64,000 bases of DNA, taken from the NCBI GenBank assembly GCA_020638065.1, contig JACKJG010000010.1, positions 1 through 64,000 on the forward strand. The letters run 5' to 3'. The DNA comes from Hyphomicrobiaceae bacterium. GTDB lineage: Bacteria > Pseudomonadota > Alphaproteobacteria > Rhizobiales > Devosiaceae. The translations under genes were made by a program, and so were the position numbers. Under the pieces are notes generated by a model, which was not told the DNA's origin, made no database searches, and saw only the letters and a list, made by a program, of their open reading frames with translations. This document shows, one piece after another, positions 17,578 to 25,804 of the stretch (positions are counted from its first letter, which is position 1; every line of letters begins with the position of its first letter).

Positions 17578-19887
17578 ATGTTTCACACGCAGCAAAAACA
17601 AGCACCCGGAAAGCCCGGCATCGGCCCGACATGGTCGTCCAGCGCAAAAGACTTTGTCACCACATCATTGGGCGGCAGCCGCCTGTGGGCGACGTTCGGC
17701 TTTGGCATCGTCAACGAGGTCTATTGGCCCGCGACTGGCTACCCGCAAATTCGCGATCTCGGTTTCATCGTCAAGACCGCAAACGGGTGGTCCGAAGTCA
17801 AGCGGGTGAACCGCTACACGCTCTCGACGCCCAGCGCCGCTGTGCCGCTCCCGCGCTTTGTGCACGAAGGAGAAGACTACCGGCTTGAGCTGGAGTTTTT
17901 GCCCCACCCGTTGCGCGATGCGCTAATGATCCGCTTTCACCTTGAAGGCGAGGATGCTGAGCTGTTCTCGCTTCTGGCACCTCATCTTGAGGGTGCCCGT
18001 GAAAACGATGCCTGGGCGGGCAGGGACCTGACCGCACGCCATGGCAATGTCGCGCTTTGCCTGTCTGCCGAAAACGGCTTTGCCAGAACCAGTGCAGGTT
18101 TCGTCGGCACATCCGATGGCTGGCAGGATTTTTCCCGCAACGGTTCGATGGCCTGGACCTATCCCGAAGCGCTGGGCGGAAACGTTGCCCTCACCGGCGC
18201 GGTCGAGGGCAATAGCGGACTTCTGTCACTCGCTTTCGCACCAACGCTGGAGGGTGCACGCACATTGGCACGGTCAAGTCTTGCGGACGATTATGAGGGA
18301 TGCCGGCGCATCTTCATCGAGCAGTGGGAGAGTTGGGCACAAACGCTTTCCATCCCGTTTTCCTCGCCGGAATTGCTGCGTTCCGCTGAATTGTCTGCCG
18401 CTGTGATCAGAATCCATGAAGACGTCACTTATGCCGGTGCGATTGTGGCCAGCCTCAGCGTTCCCTGGGGCTCGGCACATGACGATCCTGGTGGCTACCA
18501 TCTGGTCTGGACGCGCGACACGGTCGAAGCCTCGCTCGCCATGCTGGCTGTCGGGCAGATCGACGACGCGGTGCGCACGCTGGCCTATCTGGTCGGCACG
18601 CAGGCAGACGATGGCTCCTGGGCGCAGAATTACTTCCCCGACGGCACCGGCTATTGGAGTGGCAGCCAGCTCGACGAGGTCGCACTTCCCCTGATCCTGC
18701 TGGCCAAACTGCGCGCAGTCGGGCGCGAACTCAATTCGCTTCCCGTCGAGCAGATGGTCCACAAAGCAGTGGGATACATAGTCCGCAATGGCCCCATGTC
18801 CGATCAGGACCGCTGGGAAGAGAATGCCGGGGCCAGCCCGTTCACGCTGGCGGTCACGATCAGCGCGCTCGTGGCGGCGGCGCATTGGTTGTCCGGCGAA
18901 GAGCGGGAATACCTCTACTCGTTGGCAGATTGCTGGAACGAGCGGATCGAGCGCTGGACCTATTCAGACAATGGCCCGCTTTGTGATGGACACGGCATAG
19001 AAGGCTATTACGTCCGGCTCGCCCCGCGTGTGGGCACCGGAAAGCTTGGCGGCTCGATTGACGTGCGCAACGTCGCGCATGGCGAATTGCCGGCGGACGA
19101 ACTCATTGGCATGGAATTTCTCTATCTCGTGCGGATGGGGCTACGCGCTCCGGACGACAAGCGCATCACAGACACCGTTAAACTGGTCGACGCCATGTTG
19201 CGCGCCGAGACGCCGAGCGGCCCATCCTATCATCGCTACAACGGCGACGGGTATGGCGAGCACGAAGATGGCCATCCATTCGACGGCATCGGCGTGGGAC
19301 GCCTCTGGCCGCTTCTGACCGGTGAACGCGGGCATTATGAAGCGGTTTCGGGCGGCAATGCGCGCCCCTGGCTCGAAGCGATGACCCGCATGACCGGCCC
19401 GGGTGGACTTCTGCCCGAGCAGATTTGGGATGTCGATCCAATTCCGGAACGGCTGCTGTTCCCGGGCAAACCGTCCGGCAGCGCCATGCCTTTGGTCTGG
19501 GCGCATGCCGAGTTTCTCAAGCTTCTGGTGACGATCGCCAATGGACGCCCGACCGAATTGCTCGAAGCGGTCGAAACCCGCTATGGCGGAAAGGTCCCGC
19601 AAGCGAAGAAATGGCACTGGCGGGAAAACAGTCCCTTCTCATCGATGCCATCCGGTCGTGGACTGTTCATCGAACGTGGGCAGCCCTTCGTTTTGCATTT
19701 CAGTACGGACAATTGGGCAACCAGCAAGGAAACGACGGCAAAGGTCTCAGCGTTTGGTCTTTATGGGGTCGAACTGGCGCCCGAAGACCTGATTGATGTC
19801 AAAGACCTGGTTTTCACCTTCCGCTATACCGACGGCAACGCTTGGGAAGGTCACAATTTCAACATTCGTTTCGAGGTTACTGGCTGA
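17578..19887 (+). CDS. GH15 glucan 1,4-alpha-glucosidase (glucoamylase/glucodextranase type)
   Basis: Predicted to release beta-D-glucose from the non-reducing ends of alpha-glucans. 769 residues; AGGAGG ends 6 bases before ATG 17578. An N-terminal beta-sandwich (about residues 20-260) precedes an (alpha/alpha)6 barrel with HLVWTRDTVEASLAM, QLDEVALP, the general-acid region WEENAGASPFT (Glu near 414) and the general-base region WAHAEFLKLL (Glu near 644). A C-terminal beta domain follows (about 680-769). No signal peptide is visible, so it probably acts in the cytoplasm on imported oligosaccharides or on glycogen. It follows a glucose-dehydrogenase-like SDR and precedes a sugar isomerase. Confidence 0.88.
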   Translation: MFHTQQKQAPGKPGIGPTWSSSAKDFVTTSLGGSRLWATFGFGIVNEVYWPATGYPQIRDLGFIVKTANGWSEVKRVNRYTLSTPSAAVPLPRFVHEGEDYRLELEFLPHPLRDALMIRFHLEGEDAELFSLLAPHLEGARENDAWAGRDLTARHGNVALCLSAENGFARTSAGFVGTSDGWQDFSRNGSMAWTYPEALGGNVALTGAVEGNSGLLSLAFAPTLEGARTLARSSLADDYEGCRRIFIEQWESWAQTLSIPFSSPELLRSAELSAAVIRIHEDVTYAGAIVASLSVPWGSAHDDPGGYHLVWTRDTVEASLAMLAVGQIDDAVRTLAYLVGTQADDGSWAQNYFPDGTGYWSGSQLDEVALPLILLAKLRAVGRELNSLPVEQMVHKAVGYIVRNGPMSDQDRWEENAGASPFTLAVTISALVAAAHWLSGEEREYLYSLADCWNERIERWTYSDNGPLCDGHGIEGYYVRLAPRVGTGKLGGSIDVRNVAHGELPADELIGMEFLYLVRMGLRAPDDKRITDTVKLVDAMLRAETPSGPSYHRYNGDGYGEHEDGHPFDGIGVGRLWPLLTGERGHYEAVSGGNARPWLEAMTRMTGPGGLLPEQIWDVDPIPERLLFPGKPSGSAMPLVWAHAEFLKLLVTIANGRPTELLEAVETRYGGKVPQAKKWHWRENSPFSSMPSGRGLFIERGQPFVLHFSTDNWATSKETTAKVSAFGLYGVELAPEDLIDVKDLVFTFRYTDGNAWEGHNFNIRFEVTG

Positions 19888-19946
19888 CACAAAACTGCTG
19901 CTTGTACCTGCTAGGTGGCACAAACGGAGAGGAAGGAGGCACGTCA

Positions 19947-20771
19947 ATGTCTGTCCGGTTCGCGGTCAATCGCTCCTGCCTGCCTCATCGGCCAGTTTCA
20001 GAATTTGTCACGCTCGCCAAGGAAGTGGGCGCTCAGGCGGTTGAGTTCCGCAATGATCTGCAACGAACGGATCTTTACCTCACAACGACCGACGATATTC
20101 GCGCGCGGCTGAGAAAAGAGGGGCTGGAAGTCGCTGCGCTCGTCGGCCTCGAAAGATTTAACGACTGGAACCATGAGCGTGAGCGCGAAGCGCGCCAACT
20201 GGCCGCCGACGCACAAGCCCTGAATGCGAGAGGAATCGTTCTATGTCCGTCGGAAGAGGGCGCTGGCGAATGGACGGATCGGGAGCTCGACCGCATGTTG
20301 CGGCACGCGTTGGTCAATCTCGCGCCTATCCTCAACGATCATGGCCTGATCGGCTTCATCGAACCCTCGGGCCATCCCAACTCGACGCTGTCGCGGCATC
20401 TTGAGGCGGTTGAGGCCGTTGAAGAAGTGGCGGACTGGAAGAACTTCGCCTTGTGCCTCGACACATTCGAATTCGAGCGCGGCGCCAACGATCTCGTTTT
20501 GCCAAAGCGCATAGGTCTCGTTCACGTCACCGGCGAAGAAGCATTGCCGCTTTTCGATCCGGACACGGTTCAAAAGGACGCCACGGCGGTTAGCCTCACA
20601 AACCGCGCCGACGACAAGGGCCTGCTGAATCAACTATTCGAAGGCGGCTTTTCCGGCGACGTTTCGCTGGAGCTCTTCAATCGCAGGCCCGAAGTGGTGC
20701 GCGCCACGGCCGAAAAGCTGCGCCACGGCGTGGCCCGGTTGATGCGGCCCGCCCGCCGTTCACCCGCATAA
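19947..20771 (+). CDS. TIM-barrel sugar isomerase/epimerase (2-keto-myo-inositol isomerase-like)
   Basis: AP-endonuclease-2-type (xylose isomerase-like) TIM barrel of 274 residues. ATG 19947 is preceded by AAGGAGG. Conserved metal-site features include EFRN near residue 33, GFIEPSGH (Glu), LCLDTFEF (Asp) and VSLELFN (Glu). Similarity is closest to IolI-type proteins, which convert 2-keto-myo-inositol to 1-keto-D-chiro-inositol, but no other inositol catabolism gene is in the window, so the substrate remains open. The gene is 59 bases downstream of the glucoamylase and may share its transcript. It is convergent with the aminotransferase gene. Confidence 0.75.
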   Translation: MSVRFAVNRSCLPHRPVSEFVTLAKEVGAQAVEFRNDLQRTDLYLTTTDDIRARLRKEGLEVAALVGLERFNDWNHEREREARQLAADAQALNARGIVLCPSEEGAGEWTDRELDRMLRHALVNLAPILNDHGLIGFIEPSGHPNSTLSRHLEAVEAVEEVADWKNFALCLDTFEFERGANDLVLPKRIGLVHVTGEEALPLFDPDTVQKDATAVSLTNRADDKGLLNQLFEGGFSGDVSLELFNRRPEVVRATAEKLRHGVARLMRPARRSPA

Positions 20772-20792
20772 CAGCGCGGTTCACACCAGAGG

Positions 20793-21962
20793 TCACGCTG
20801 CGAGGGTTCTGCCGATCCGGTCAAGCGCGGCCTCGATGTTCTCGATGCTGTTGGCATACGAAAACCGCAGATAACCTTCGCCCCACGCCCCGAACGATGT
20901 GCCTGCAATCGTTGCGACCCCGGCTTCATTGAGAAAGCGGTCCTGCGCCTCGCGTGCAGAAAGGCCTGTGCCTGAAATGTTGGGGAAGGCGTAAAACGCG
21001 CCAGACGCGTCCACGCAGGAAAAGCCGGGCAGGGCATTCAGCCGCTCAACAATGATCTGCCGCCGCTGGTCGAATTGGGCAACCATCTCGCGCACGGCGT
21101 CCTGCGGACCATTCAAGGCGGCAATGCCGGCAAATTGTGTGGCTGCGTTGACGCAGGAATGGTCGTTGATGCAGAGCCGGATCGCATGCTGCACCAGTTC
21201 GTCCGGCCAGATCGCATATCCAAGGCGCCAGCCGGTCATGGCGTAAGTCTTCGACCAGCCATCCAGCATGATCAGGCGGTCGCGAATTTCGGGATATTGC
21301 AGCAGGCTGACATGTGTGCGGCCGCCATAAAGCATCTGGCTGTAGATTTCGTCAGACAGAATCGTGACCTGCGGAAAACCTTCCAGCCCTTTGACCAGCT
21401 TGTCGATTTCCGCCTTCGGCGTAACGCCACCGGTCGGGTTGGCCGGGCTGTTGATGATGATCAGGCGCGTCCTGTCCGTAATTCTGGAAAGCACGGTCTC
21501 GGCCGAGAAGGCGAACCCGTTCTTCTCCTCAAGCGGGATCGGCACAGGCGTCGCGCCCGAAAAGCGAATGACAGACTCATAGATCGGAAAGCCCGGATTG
21601 GGATACATGATTTCCGCACCAGGTTCGCCGAACATGAGAACCGAAAAGAACATTGTCGGCTTGCCGCCGGGCACCACGACGACATTGTCCGGACTGACTT
21701 CGACGCCGTGCCGCTTGTGCAGATCGGCGGCCACGGCCTCCCGAAGGGCTGGAATGCCATTGGCCGGCGTATAGCCGTGATGCCCGTCTCTGAGGGCTTT
21801 CACGCCGGCTTCGACGATGTGCTCCGGCGTTTTGAAATCCGGTTGGCCAATCCCGAGATTGATGATGTCATTGCCCTGCGCCGCCAGTGCTTGCGCCCGC
21901 GCCAGCACCTCAAAGGCACTCTCGGTTCCCAGCCGGCTCATCGCCTCGGCCACATGCAACAT
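20793..21962 (-). CDS. PLP-dependent class I/II aminotransferase
   Basis: Fold type I aminotransferase of 389 residues. ATG 21962 follows CCGGAGAT by a normal gap; longer in-frame starts (to 22055) have no ribosome site. Features: INLGIGQPDF, GYTPANGIPALREA, NSPANPTGG, SDEIYSQMLY and the PLP lysine K238 in DGWSKTYAMTGWRLGY; Arg in YLRFSYANS. This places it in the aspartate/alanine aminotransferase subgroup I-gamma, but the amino donor cannot be told. It stands alone between a sugar isomerase (convergent) and a divergent RTX protein gene. Confidence 0.85.
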   Translation of the reverse strand: MLHVAEAMSRLGTESAFEVLARAQALAAQGNDIINLGIGQPDFKTPEHIVEAGVKALRDGHHGYTPANGIPALREAVAADLHKRHGVEVSPDNVVVVPGGKPTMFFSVLMFGEPGAEIMYPNPGFPIYESVIRFSGATPVPIPLEEKNGFAFSAETVLSRITDRTRLIIINSPANPTGGVTPKAEIDKLVKGLEGFPQVTILSDEIYSQMLYGGRTHVSLLQYPEIRDRLIMLDGWSKTYAMTGWRLGYAIWPDELVQHAIRLCINDHSCVNAATQFAGIAALNGPQDAVREMVAQFDQRRQIIVERLNALPGFSCVDASGAFYAFPNISGTGLSAREAQDRFLNEAGVATIAGTSFGAWGEGYLRFSYANSIENIEAALDRIGRTLAA

Positions 21963-22113
21963 GATTTGATCTCCGGATGTCTTCTCCCTGACCGCTCGAT
22001 AGCATTCGAAGGGTCCAAGGCAAACCGGAAAGCGTTTCAAGAACAATTGCGCCATTGTGCATCAAGGTTTTTTCGCAATTCGCTGGCACGTTGAGACAAA
22101 GCAAGGGAATCGC

Positions 22114-23523
22114 ATGCCTGTTTTTGAGACCTCGACCGGCAGGGTCAACGTGAAGAATTGGGGCTACATGCTCCAGCAAAGCGGCGGACTGAATGCCAAC
22201 GACATTGCCAAGGAGCATCACGATCTGATCGTGATGGATTTCTCAGAGGACGGCACGGGCGCAAACGCATTTTCCAAAGCCCAGATCGACAAGATCAAGG
22301 ACGGTCCGGGCGGCCGCACGGTCGCGGTGTCCTATCTCAGTATCGGCGAAGCCAGCGAGTTCCGAGATCATTGGGATCCGGCGTGGACCACCAATGGCAA
22401 GGCGGACGGCAATCTGACCGCCTCCGCGCCTGATTGGCTCGGGCCCACCAATCCCGACTGGCCCGAAAGCCGCAAGGTCCGTTACTGGGACCCGGAATGG
22501 CAGGACATCATCTTCAACGACGCCAAGACTGGCTGGCTCGACAAGATTGTTGCTCAGGGCTTCGACGCCGCCTACCTCGATATCGTTGACGCCTACTATT
22601 ACTGGGCCGTCGAGGTTCCGAATGCCCAGCGCGAGGCCGGCGACCCGGCCAAAAACGACGAAAAGGACGCCGCGCAGCGCATGATCGACTTCATCGTCGA
22701 CCTCACTGCGCACGCACGTGAAACCAATCCGGATTTCTTTGTCATCCTGCAGAACGGCGAGTTCATTATCGATGCGCTCGAAGGGACCGACAACGCGCGC
22801 AAGTCGGCACTACTCGATGCGATCGGCGCGATTGCGGTCGAAGACACCTATTTCATCGGCGGCAAGGACGAAAACAACGGCCTCCATCCCGACAAAGACA
22901 AGATACACGTGCTCCAGCACGATTTTCTCGACAACGGCATCCCGGTTTTCGCCGTCGATTATCTGAACAACCAGAGCAAGCAGGACAAGTTCGAGCAATT
23001 GGCCATTGGTGATGGCTTCATCCCCTATGCGGCTCCGACTCGTGAGCTGGACGTCATGGGAGGTCAGCTAGGTGGCGGAAAGGCGACCGGCCAAAACGAC
23101 CTGCTGTCGGGAAACAACAAGGCCAACGAGATTGCAGGAAAGGGCGGCAACGACATTCTTCAGGGTTTCGCCGGCGACGACCGGCTTTCCGGCGGGAAGG
23201 GTGACGACGATCTTTTCGGCGGGCGAGGCAAAGACAAGCTCAATGGCGGGATGGGCAAAGACGCACTCACCGGCGGCGCCAATGCGGATCGTTTCATATT
23301 CGCACCCGATAATGGCCGGGATGACGTGCTGGATTTCCAGGACGGCAAGGACAAGCTGGTGCTCAAGGCCTTTAACTTCAGCTCCAAGACCGCCGCGCTC
23401 AAACACTTCTACGAAATCGGAGGCGCCAGCAACGACAAGGTCGGGTTTGACCACGACGGAACCCGGATCGTCGTGAACGGAGCGGATCTGTCGGATATTG
23501 GCGCGTCAGATATCGTCATCTGA
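22114..23523 (+). CDS. GH114-like (endo-alpha-1,4-polygalactosaminidase-like) protein fused to RTX repeats
   Basis: Predicted secreted glycan hydrolase of 469 residues. ATG 22114 is chosen with AGGGA just upstream. Residues about 10-310 form a TM1410/GH114-type TIM barrel (NWGYMLQQ, VSYLSIGEAS, VRYWDPEWQDI, GFDAAYLDIVDAYYYW, ILQNGE, VEDTYFIGG, VFAVDYL); candidate catalytic acids lie in YWDPEW and YLDIVD. RTX nonapeptides follow (nucleotides about 23095-23290), then the shared C-terminal module ending DIVI. There is no signal peptide, consistent with type I secretion. By family knowledge some GH114 enzymes cleave galactosaminogalactan; the substrate here is inference. Confidence 0.82.
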   Translation: MPVFETSTGRVNVKNWGYMLQQSGGLNANDIAKEHHDLIVMDFSEDGTGANAFSKAQIDKIKDGPGGRTVAVSYLSIGEASEFRDHWDPAWTTNGKADGNLTASAPDWLGPTNPDWPESRKVRYWDPEWQDIIFNDAKTGWLDKIVAQGFDAAYLDIVDAYYYWAVEVPNAQREAGDPAKNDEKDAAQRMIDFIVDLTAHARETNPDFFVILQNGEFIIDALEGTDNARKSALLDAIGAIAVEDTYFIGGKDENNGLHPDKDKIHVLQHDFLDNGIPVFAVDYLNNQSKQDKFEQLAIGDGFIPYAAPTRELDVMGGQLGGGKATGQNDLLSGNNKANEIAGKGGNDILQGFAGDDRLSGGKGDDDLFGGRGKDKLNGGMGKDALTGGANADRFIFAPDNGRDDVLDFQDGKDKLVLKAFNFSSKTAALKHFYEIGGASNDKVGFDHDGTRIVVNGADLSDIGASDIVI

Positions 23524-23535
23524 CAAGCCGCGGGT

Positions 23536-24237
23536 TCAGAACTGTTGCCAGCCCACCGCGACGATCCGGGCCAGTTCAGCATTCGTCGTCGGATCATCGA
23601 TTGTCTCAAGACCTTTTTCCGCGACGTCGACCGGAAGCGTGACGCCGCTTCTCATGTTCAATAAGGTCCGCGCATAAGAGGCGCTGAATTCCGGGTGGCC
23701 CTGAACGGATAGGCCAAAACCCGGATAATAGAGGACCGGATATTCGCAAAATTCGGATCGGCTGATCTGCACCGCATCATCTGGTTTGTTGATAACCTGG
23801 TCCTGGTGAAAGGCCTGCATGGCCAGATGGGGCAATTCCGGACCGAAGACCTCCGGCCAGTTCACCGTTTCATAGGTGTGGACGCCAAGACCCCAGCCTT
23901 TTTCTGACTTCGCGACCATCCCGCCAAAGACTTTGGCCATGATCTGATGCCCGAAGCAGATCCCAAACATCTTGCGACCGCCGGCCCGGACCTCGCGCAC
24001 GAACTGCTCGAGCGGCGGTATCCAGTCATGTGCTTCGTAAACAGCGCAGCGTGAGCCGGTAATGGCCCACAGGTCCGCTTCAGCGGTTGAGGCCGGCATT
24101 TCGCCCTTCTGCACATCGAAACGCACGAAGTCGTCCGAAACCGGCCGCAGCCAGTTCTCCGTCATGTCGACGTATGAGCCGAACTCGCCGATGAGTTCCG
24201 CAGGAGGGCCGCCGGTTTCGAGAATGCCAATGCGCAT
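23536..24237 (-). CDS. Class I glutamine amidotransferase
   Basis: GATase type 1 domain protein of 233 residues with the full triad: nucleophile Cys94 in FGICFGHQ, His181 and Glu183 in QGHPEF. ATG 24237 is preferred because AGGTGAG precedes it; GTG 24246 begins directly after the upstream stop codon. It follows a gamma-glutamylputrescine synthetase-like gene by a few bases, which suggests a role as gamma-glutamyl-GABA hydrolase in putrescine use, although the sequence looks more like the GuaA/COG0518 branch than classic PuuD. Function therefore rests on context. Confidence 0.75.
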   Translation of the reverse strand: MRIGILETGGPPAELIGEFGSYVDMTENWLRPVSDDFVRFDVQKGEMPASTAEADLWAITGSRCAVYEAHDWIPPLEQFVREVRAGGRKMFGICFGHQIMAKVFGGMVAKSEKGWGLGVHTYETVNWPEVFGPELPHLAMQAFHQDQVINKPDDAVQISRSEFCEYPVLYYPGFGLSVQGHPEFSASYARTLLNMRSGVTLPVDVAEKGLETIDDPTTNAELARIVAVGWQQF

Positions 24238-24246
24238 CAAGCTCAC

Positions 24247-25587
24247 CTAGAATCGCGACAGATAATAGCGATATTCAATTGGCGAGATAATCGACGACAG
24301 GGTCGCGATTTCATCGCGGCGAACCTCTGCATAGATGTGCCGGTACTCCTCTCCGAAAATCTCTGCAGCAAATTCCGACTCGGCAAATCGTTCGACAATG
24401 CCCTGCCAGTCGGTTGACAATCGCTCCGCCGGTTCCGCATCTTCCGCATCCATCGGCAGCGGCAAATCCGGCTTGTGTTCCAGTCCGTAAAGAACACCGC
24501 CCAGAATGGCCGCCAGCGCCAGATAGGGGTTGACATCCGCGCCGCAAATCCGGTGCTCAAGCCGCGCACCCATGCCCGTCATTTCCGGAATGCGAACGGC
24601 GGCGCCGCGATGATCGAATCCCCACTCCGGGGCCGACGGCGCATGGCTTGCGGGCCCGAAACGCCGCATCGAATTGAGGTGCGGCGCAAAGATCGCCTGC
24701 ATGTCCGGCATGGTTTCAAGAACCCCGGCAACGGCATATTGCAGCATCGGCGCCAGGTCCTCTTCGGTTCCCGAGAAAACGTTGTTTCCGTCCATGTCGA
24801 GAAGCGAAACGTGCACGTGCATGCCGTTGCCCGAATATTCGGAATAAGGCTTGGCCATGAAGGTCGCCTCAAGCCCGTGGTTGCCAACCACGCCGCGAAC
24901 CAGTCTGCGGAACATCAAGGTCATGTCGGCCACGGCCAGAACGTCGTCCGAATGGTGGAAATTGACCTCGAACTGGCCCGGTCCATATTCCGCGGTCAGT
25001 GTATCCGTGGGCAGGCCCTGGCGCGCGCAGGCATCGAGAATATCGGTCAGGATCGGTTCGAGCCGGTGCAAGAGCTCCATGTCGTAATTCTGCGCGCGCG
25101 GGGTGCGGACTGGCGCGGTCGGCGGGTCTTCAGACCGTTCACGTTGGCGAATGACGTAGAATTCAAGCTCGGTGGCAATGACCGGTTTCAGCCCTTTATC
25201 CGCAAACCGTTCCAGAACCCGGGCCAGATGTTGGCGCGCCGACAAGTCCGATATCTTTTCGTCTTCGTCCTCGAGCTCGACGAGCACCTGGGCTATATTG
25301 CCCCTGAGCCAGGGGATTGGGCGAAGCGTGCCCGGAATGGGAACCATATATCCATCAGGATCGCCGACCTCGATGCCAAGCCCTGTGCCCTCGACTTCAT
25401 AGCCGATAATGTTGGGCGCATAGGTCGACATGGGCAGGCGTGCATCGCCGCTCGGCAGTTTGCCGGCCTGATCGCCGGGAAGCCACTTGCCGCGCATCAC
25501 CGCATTGATGTCGCATAAAAGCAGTTCGAGCCGGTCAGGCACGCCATGTTGCGTGCAATAGTCGGCATATTCCTGCAGGAAACTCAT
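24247..25587 (-). CDS. puuA: Glutamine synthetase family, gamma-glutamylputrescine synthetase-like (copy 1)
   Basis: Predicted ATP-dependent ligase joining glutamate to putrescine. 446 residues; glutamine synthetase catalytic domain from about residue 115. Visible: ATELEFYV, EYGPGQFEVNFHH, FMAKPYSEYSGNGMHVHVSL, a shortened ATP/glutamate region LNSMRRFGPASHAPSAPEWGFD (kept below in pieces by the family), and LEHRICGADVNPYLALAAILGG. Such GS-like proteins in Puu clusters act on amines rather than ammonia. It is divergent to a second GS-like gene and co-directional with the amidotransferase downstream. Confidence 0.8.
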   Translation of the reverse strand: MSFLQEYADYCTQHGVPDRLELLLCDINAVMRGKWLPGDQAGKLPSGDARLPMSTYAPNIIGYEVEGTGLGIEVGDPDGYMVPIPGTLRPIPWLRGNIAQVLVELEDEDEKISDLSARQHLARVLERFADKGLKPVIATELEFYVIRQRERSEDPPTAPVRTPRAQNYDMELLHRLEPILTDILDACARQGLPTDTLTAEYGPGQFEVNFHHSDDVLAVADMTLMFRRLVRGVVGNHGLEATFMAKPYSEYSGNGMHVHVSLLDMDGNNVFSGTEEDLAPMLQYAVAGVLETMPDMQAIFAPHLNSMRRFGPASHAPSAPEWGFDHRGAAVRIPEMTGMGARLEHRICGADVNPYLALAAILGGVLYGLEHKPDLPLPMDAEDAEPAERLSTDWQGIVERFAESEFAAEIFGEEYRHIYAEVRRDEIATLSSIISPIEYRYYLSRF

Positions 25588-25804
25588 AAGAAGGGCCAGT
25601 CTGGAAGGTACGCAAAACAGTTTGAATGCCCATCTCCCGAATTGCCGGGGGGTCCGTCAAGCCCCCTCGGCCTGAATCAGTTTGCCAAAGCGTCGCGGCA
25701 AGCTCATACCCTCTTTGACAATTTGACCTTTGGTCATATGGTCTCGGCACGGTTCGACAGAGCATACAAAATGCCGGGAACCGCAATTCTGGACGTCAAT
25801 CAAG
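25588..25804. promoter_or_regulatory. Divergent control region of the two glutamine synthetase-like genes
   Basis: The 217 bases between the divergent starts hold TTGACA at 25715-25720 and a cluster of GGTC/GACC elements: GACC TTT GGTC (25725-25735) followed by ATAT and GGTC. The mirror arrangement may bind a regulator of putrescine genes, but no known motif fits well and no good -10 box is seen. Confidence 0.3.
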
